A stretch of 64,000 nucleotides of DNA from Paramecium pentaurelia (lineage: Eukaryota > Ciliophora > Oligohymenophorea > Peniculida > Parameciidae). Each line of letters begins with the position of its first letter. Positions within the stretch are counted from its first letter, which is position 1. The notes under the pieces are model-generated. The model saw only the letters and a list, made by a program, of their open reading frames with translations, had not been told where the DNA came from and made no database searches. Location of the stretch: NCBI GenBank assembly GCA_905183005.1, contig CAJJDO010000126.1:7454-71453 (forward strand), read 5' to 3'. This document shows, in pieces, positions 61,379-64,000 of this stretch. The position numbers and the translations under genes were made by a program.

Positions 61379-62646
61379 TCACATGTAAAAAGGAAATCTT
61401 AATTAAATCTAATTGGATGGATAATATAATGGTTTTTATTAATTATATTACTAATTTTATTAATATAATAGAAAATGTTATTAGGCTTAAGAAACAGAAT
61501 TCTTGATTTAATATTGAGGATTTTACTAGGTAATGCATAATTAAGGAAGGTTTTGAATAATACTATTTTATATTGGTTAGGCTAGAATTATGGGATTGGT
61601 TACATTAAAAATCTTATTTGCATTATGTTTCTTGTTTTTATTCTTATATTTAAATTGATTCTTTGATTATGCAATTATTATTGACTTTCATTTTTATATC
61701 TTCTATTTTTATTTAAGGTTTTAATGATGCTTCTCTTGTTTATCTTATTTTAATTTAATATTCATCAATCAAATTATAAATTTGTTAATTTGAATTTTAT
61801 ATAATATTTAGAAGTAATTCTCTTTCTTCTTCATTTGTCAACTTTAATAAATTAAGTATATTTACTTATTCTTGTTTTAAATTTCTCATAATCTCATTGT
61901 ATTGATTCTTAATTTAATACTCACTTCTACTTTTAATGTGATTTTGAATCAAAGACCATCTTTTTCCATATTTATAAACTAATTATATTAAATTTATCTT
62001 CTCTTATTGATTCCATAGACATTTTTGGATAGATGGATTCAAAACATTCTTCCATCTCTCTCTAATCTATTTAGGATATCTTTATGTTCTAGAAAGAGAA
62101 TTAAATTTCATTGTTAATTCAGTCCAATTATTTGTATCATAAAATTATCTTTAATATAATATAAATATGATTTACTAAGCTACATCTTTAAGAATCTAGT
62201 CTTCTTCTGTTGTCCATTAATGAATCCTATAATTGGAATGTAACAATGAAATCCATTTTAATTTAATCAATTATGAATCAACTTGTAATAATTCTGAAAT
62301 GATATCCCAATCTTGATCATTCTATTAATATACTGATATTATACAGGTACTAAGTTTATTCTTTGTTAAACCTTTAACAATTTTGCTACACACCAAATTA
62401 ATAAATATTTGTCCATTTAATGCCATTTTGTTCTATTTTTAGAACTAGTGATACTATAAATCAAGTAAACATTAACTTTGAAAATTCATTTTGATAATAA
62501 TCTATTATAGAATCATCTCTAGGAAATTTAGATAATTTTATTTTGACATGTTATCCAATCATATCATAATCAAGAGGAATTGCATTCTTTGTATACTCTA
62601 AGAATTTATGCCATTTAGATTAGGTTCCTTCACTCAAATGCATCAT
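61379..62646 (-). CDS. Myb-repeat DNA-binding protein with Q-rich tail
   Basis: Predicted 388 residues with four introns (23, 29, 27, 22 nt; the exon sum is divisible by three). It starts MMHLSEGTQSKWHKFLEYTK. Three Myb/SANT-type repeats follow: KWHQMDKYLLIWCVAKLL and DWDIISELLQ with LKWISLLH; then HQWTTEEDQILKDVAQQFYD, NNWTELTMKF and IRERWKNVLNPS; then KCLWNQQEKINLIQLVYKYG, KRWSLIQNHI and IKNQYNEIMRNL. The spaced tryptophans and the xRERWxNxLNP ending of the second repeat match c-Myb-type R2. The C-terminal 150 residues are helical then Gln/Asn-rich (QPIQNSIIQNLPQ, QQNQQYNQQKPLYYPSNQ) and end LRFPFYM, typical of a transcription activator tail. It likely acts in the nucleus as a transcription factor; targets are unknown. 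Confidence 0.85.
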
Positions 62647-64000
62647 AAAATTTAAATATTTATATCAAGATTCAACTCTTATTTTCTAATTAAAAATCAT
62701 TTTTGTTCAAGAACATTTTCATTTTGTTCTAAATATTTACATTTATTTGAATTACATGATTTAACATCACTTAAATTAGTAATATTCCCTAAAAATCATG
62801 CTAAGATTGCCAATCATGGACCTTTTTATTTTAATATATAAATTCAATGTTAATAATGCAATTATTTACTCTATCCATAAATTTTCTTAATAACTATATA
62901 TTATTGTTCTATCTTAATGTTTTGCAAGTGTTTTATATTATGTTTTAACCTTCAATTAAGGTATATATTTTATCGAACATCAATAGAATGAAATTTTTTT
63001 GAATATTAAAATTTCCCTTTTTCATCTCCTATTTAATTAAGCATTTACAACTTTTAAATATCAATAAGCTTAAAAAGTAAAAGGGGATCCTTACTTTTTA
63101 ACTATGTAGGATCAATATCATTAATAATTAATATTCAACATTATATATTTAAAAACCGACAATATTTTATTGGAATACGAACTCAAAATAGTTACTTTTA
63201 TAGACAGAAAAGAATATTGTTTAAATAGTATTAATATTTATAGGTTTTTATATTTTGAATCATTCAACTACTTTAAAATAAGCAAAATTTTTTTTCTTTT
63301 AAATAATTAAGAGATTAAATCAGAAAAAATTTAAAGAAAACTAGATTTATATTTTTAAAACATATATAAAAATTAAAAAAAGAGCATTATTTATTCTTCA
63401 TCTAATCATTAAATATAATTAAATTCACTTTGAAATGTTCATTAAAATGATTTAACCAAAATTATCAATTAATAATATATATTAACTGAAGAACCATTAT
63501 ATTTTAGAAGAAAAAAAATATTTAACGAAATGGATTATTATTAATTATTAATTTAATTAATTTTCTATAAATAAATTAATAACATATGTTTTATTTTTAT
63601 TGTAATAAGATCAAATAAAACTTACAAAAAATTTATTTTGATATTTCTATTTTTCAAGTAAATTTATATTAATTAACTTTTTTATATAAATCAATATTCA
63701 AAAATAAAAGTTTAATTATACAAGAATCAATTCATTAACAAAGTTAAATAATTATTTTATAATTTACTAACTTTTATGAGTAAAAGATTATTAGAATTTG
63801 GTTGAATATTTTGAGATACAATGAATTAATTTCATAAAAAGGCTAAAATATGTAAGTGATATACTTTAAATTCTGAATGTTAAATATCATTTTTAGAATC
63901 TATTAATGAAATGAATTCATTAAATTTTTATTAATTGAAATTAAATGAATTATTAAGAAAATTGTAAATGTGAGATTATGTATATATATTATCACACCTT
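62647..64000. other. Terminal gene-free AT-rich region
   Basis: 1.35 kb at the end of the window with no supported gene. The last 500 bp are nearly pure A and T. No telomeric repeat (GGGGTT or GGGTTT type) was seen, so this is not a visible chromosome end. Confidence 0.4.

Noticed and set aside
1..64000. Telomere, tRNA, rRNA, CRISPR array or transposase
   Set aside because: No GGGGTT-type repeats, no tRNA B-box with a matching cloverleaf, no regularly spaced repeats and no transposase motifs were noticed on either strand.

Overview
The window is ciliate macronuclear DNA, most probably from Paramecium. It is extremely AT-rich. TAA and TAG are read as glutamine inside strongly conserved proteins (for example at the invariant Gln of the H2A motif AGLQFPVGR), and only TGA stops genes. 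Genes lie a few tens to a few hundred bases apart on both strands and are cut by tiny GT..AG introns, mostly 22-32 nt. Tetrahymena shares this code but has much longer introns. No bacterial, CRISPR, rRNA, tRNA, transposon or telomere signal was seen.

Left part (1-19.5 kb): a decayed WD40-repeat gene (minus), the ciliary protein CFAP52 (minus), a small membrane protein (minus), then a plus-strand run of a PAF-acetylhydrolase-type esterase, a small basic protein, a LITAF-domain protein, an M18 aspartyl aminopeptidase and a multi-pass membrane protein. These are followed by a DHHC palmitoyltransferase (minus), a Ser/Thr kinase (plus), a membrane coiled-coil protein and an unknown gene (both minus).

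Middle (19.5-42 kb): histone H2A with an SQ-type C-terminus (plus), succinyl-CoA synthetase beta (minus), a CK1-type kinase (minus), a small secreted protein (plus), two MGC-starting and so probably acylated proteins (minus; one carries a kinase-like domain without catalytic motifs), and two related large P-loop GTPases facing each other around a kinesin-13 gene. Then come a broken Rab-like gene, a type I membrane protein and an unknown coiled-coil protein.

Right part (42-64 kb): RNA polymerase III subunit RPC2, interrupted by two assembly duplications and an N gap; several small genes; a protein that joins a doublecortin-like domain to a Ras-type GTPase ending in a CaaX box; a broken membrane-protein gene; uncharacterised genes; ER HSP70 (BiP) ending in DSDL; and a Myb-repeat protein convergent with it.

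The window is not an operon or a single system; neighbouring genes have unrelated jobs (cilia, signalling, metabolism, chromatin, transcription). The most novel items are the doublecortin-Ras fusion and the pair of divergent large GTPases. Several genes need exactly one inserted or deleted base, often in a homopolymer. Together with the unmerged overlaps in RPC2, this points to a draft-quality assembly, so each apparent break must be separated from true pseudogenes. Translations were made by eye; exon models marked as divisible by three were checked by length arithmetic only.
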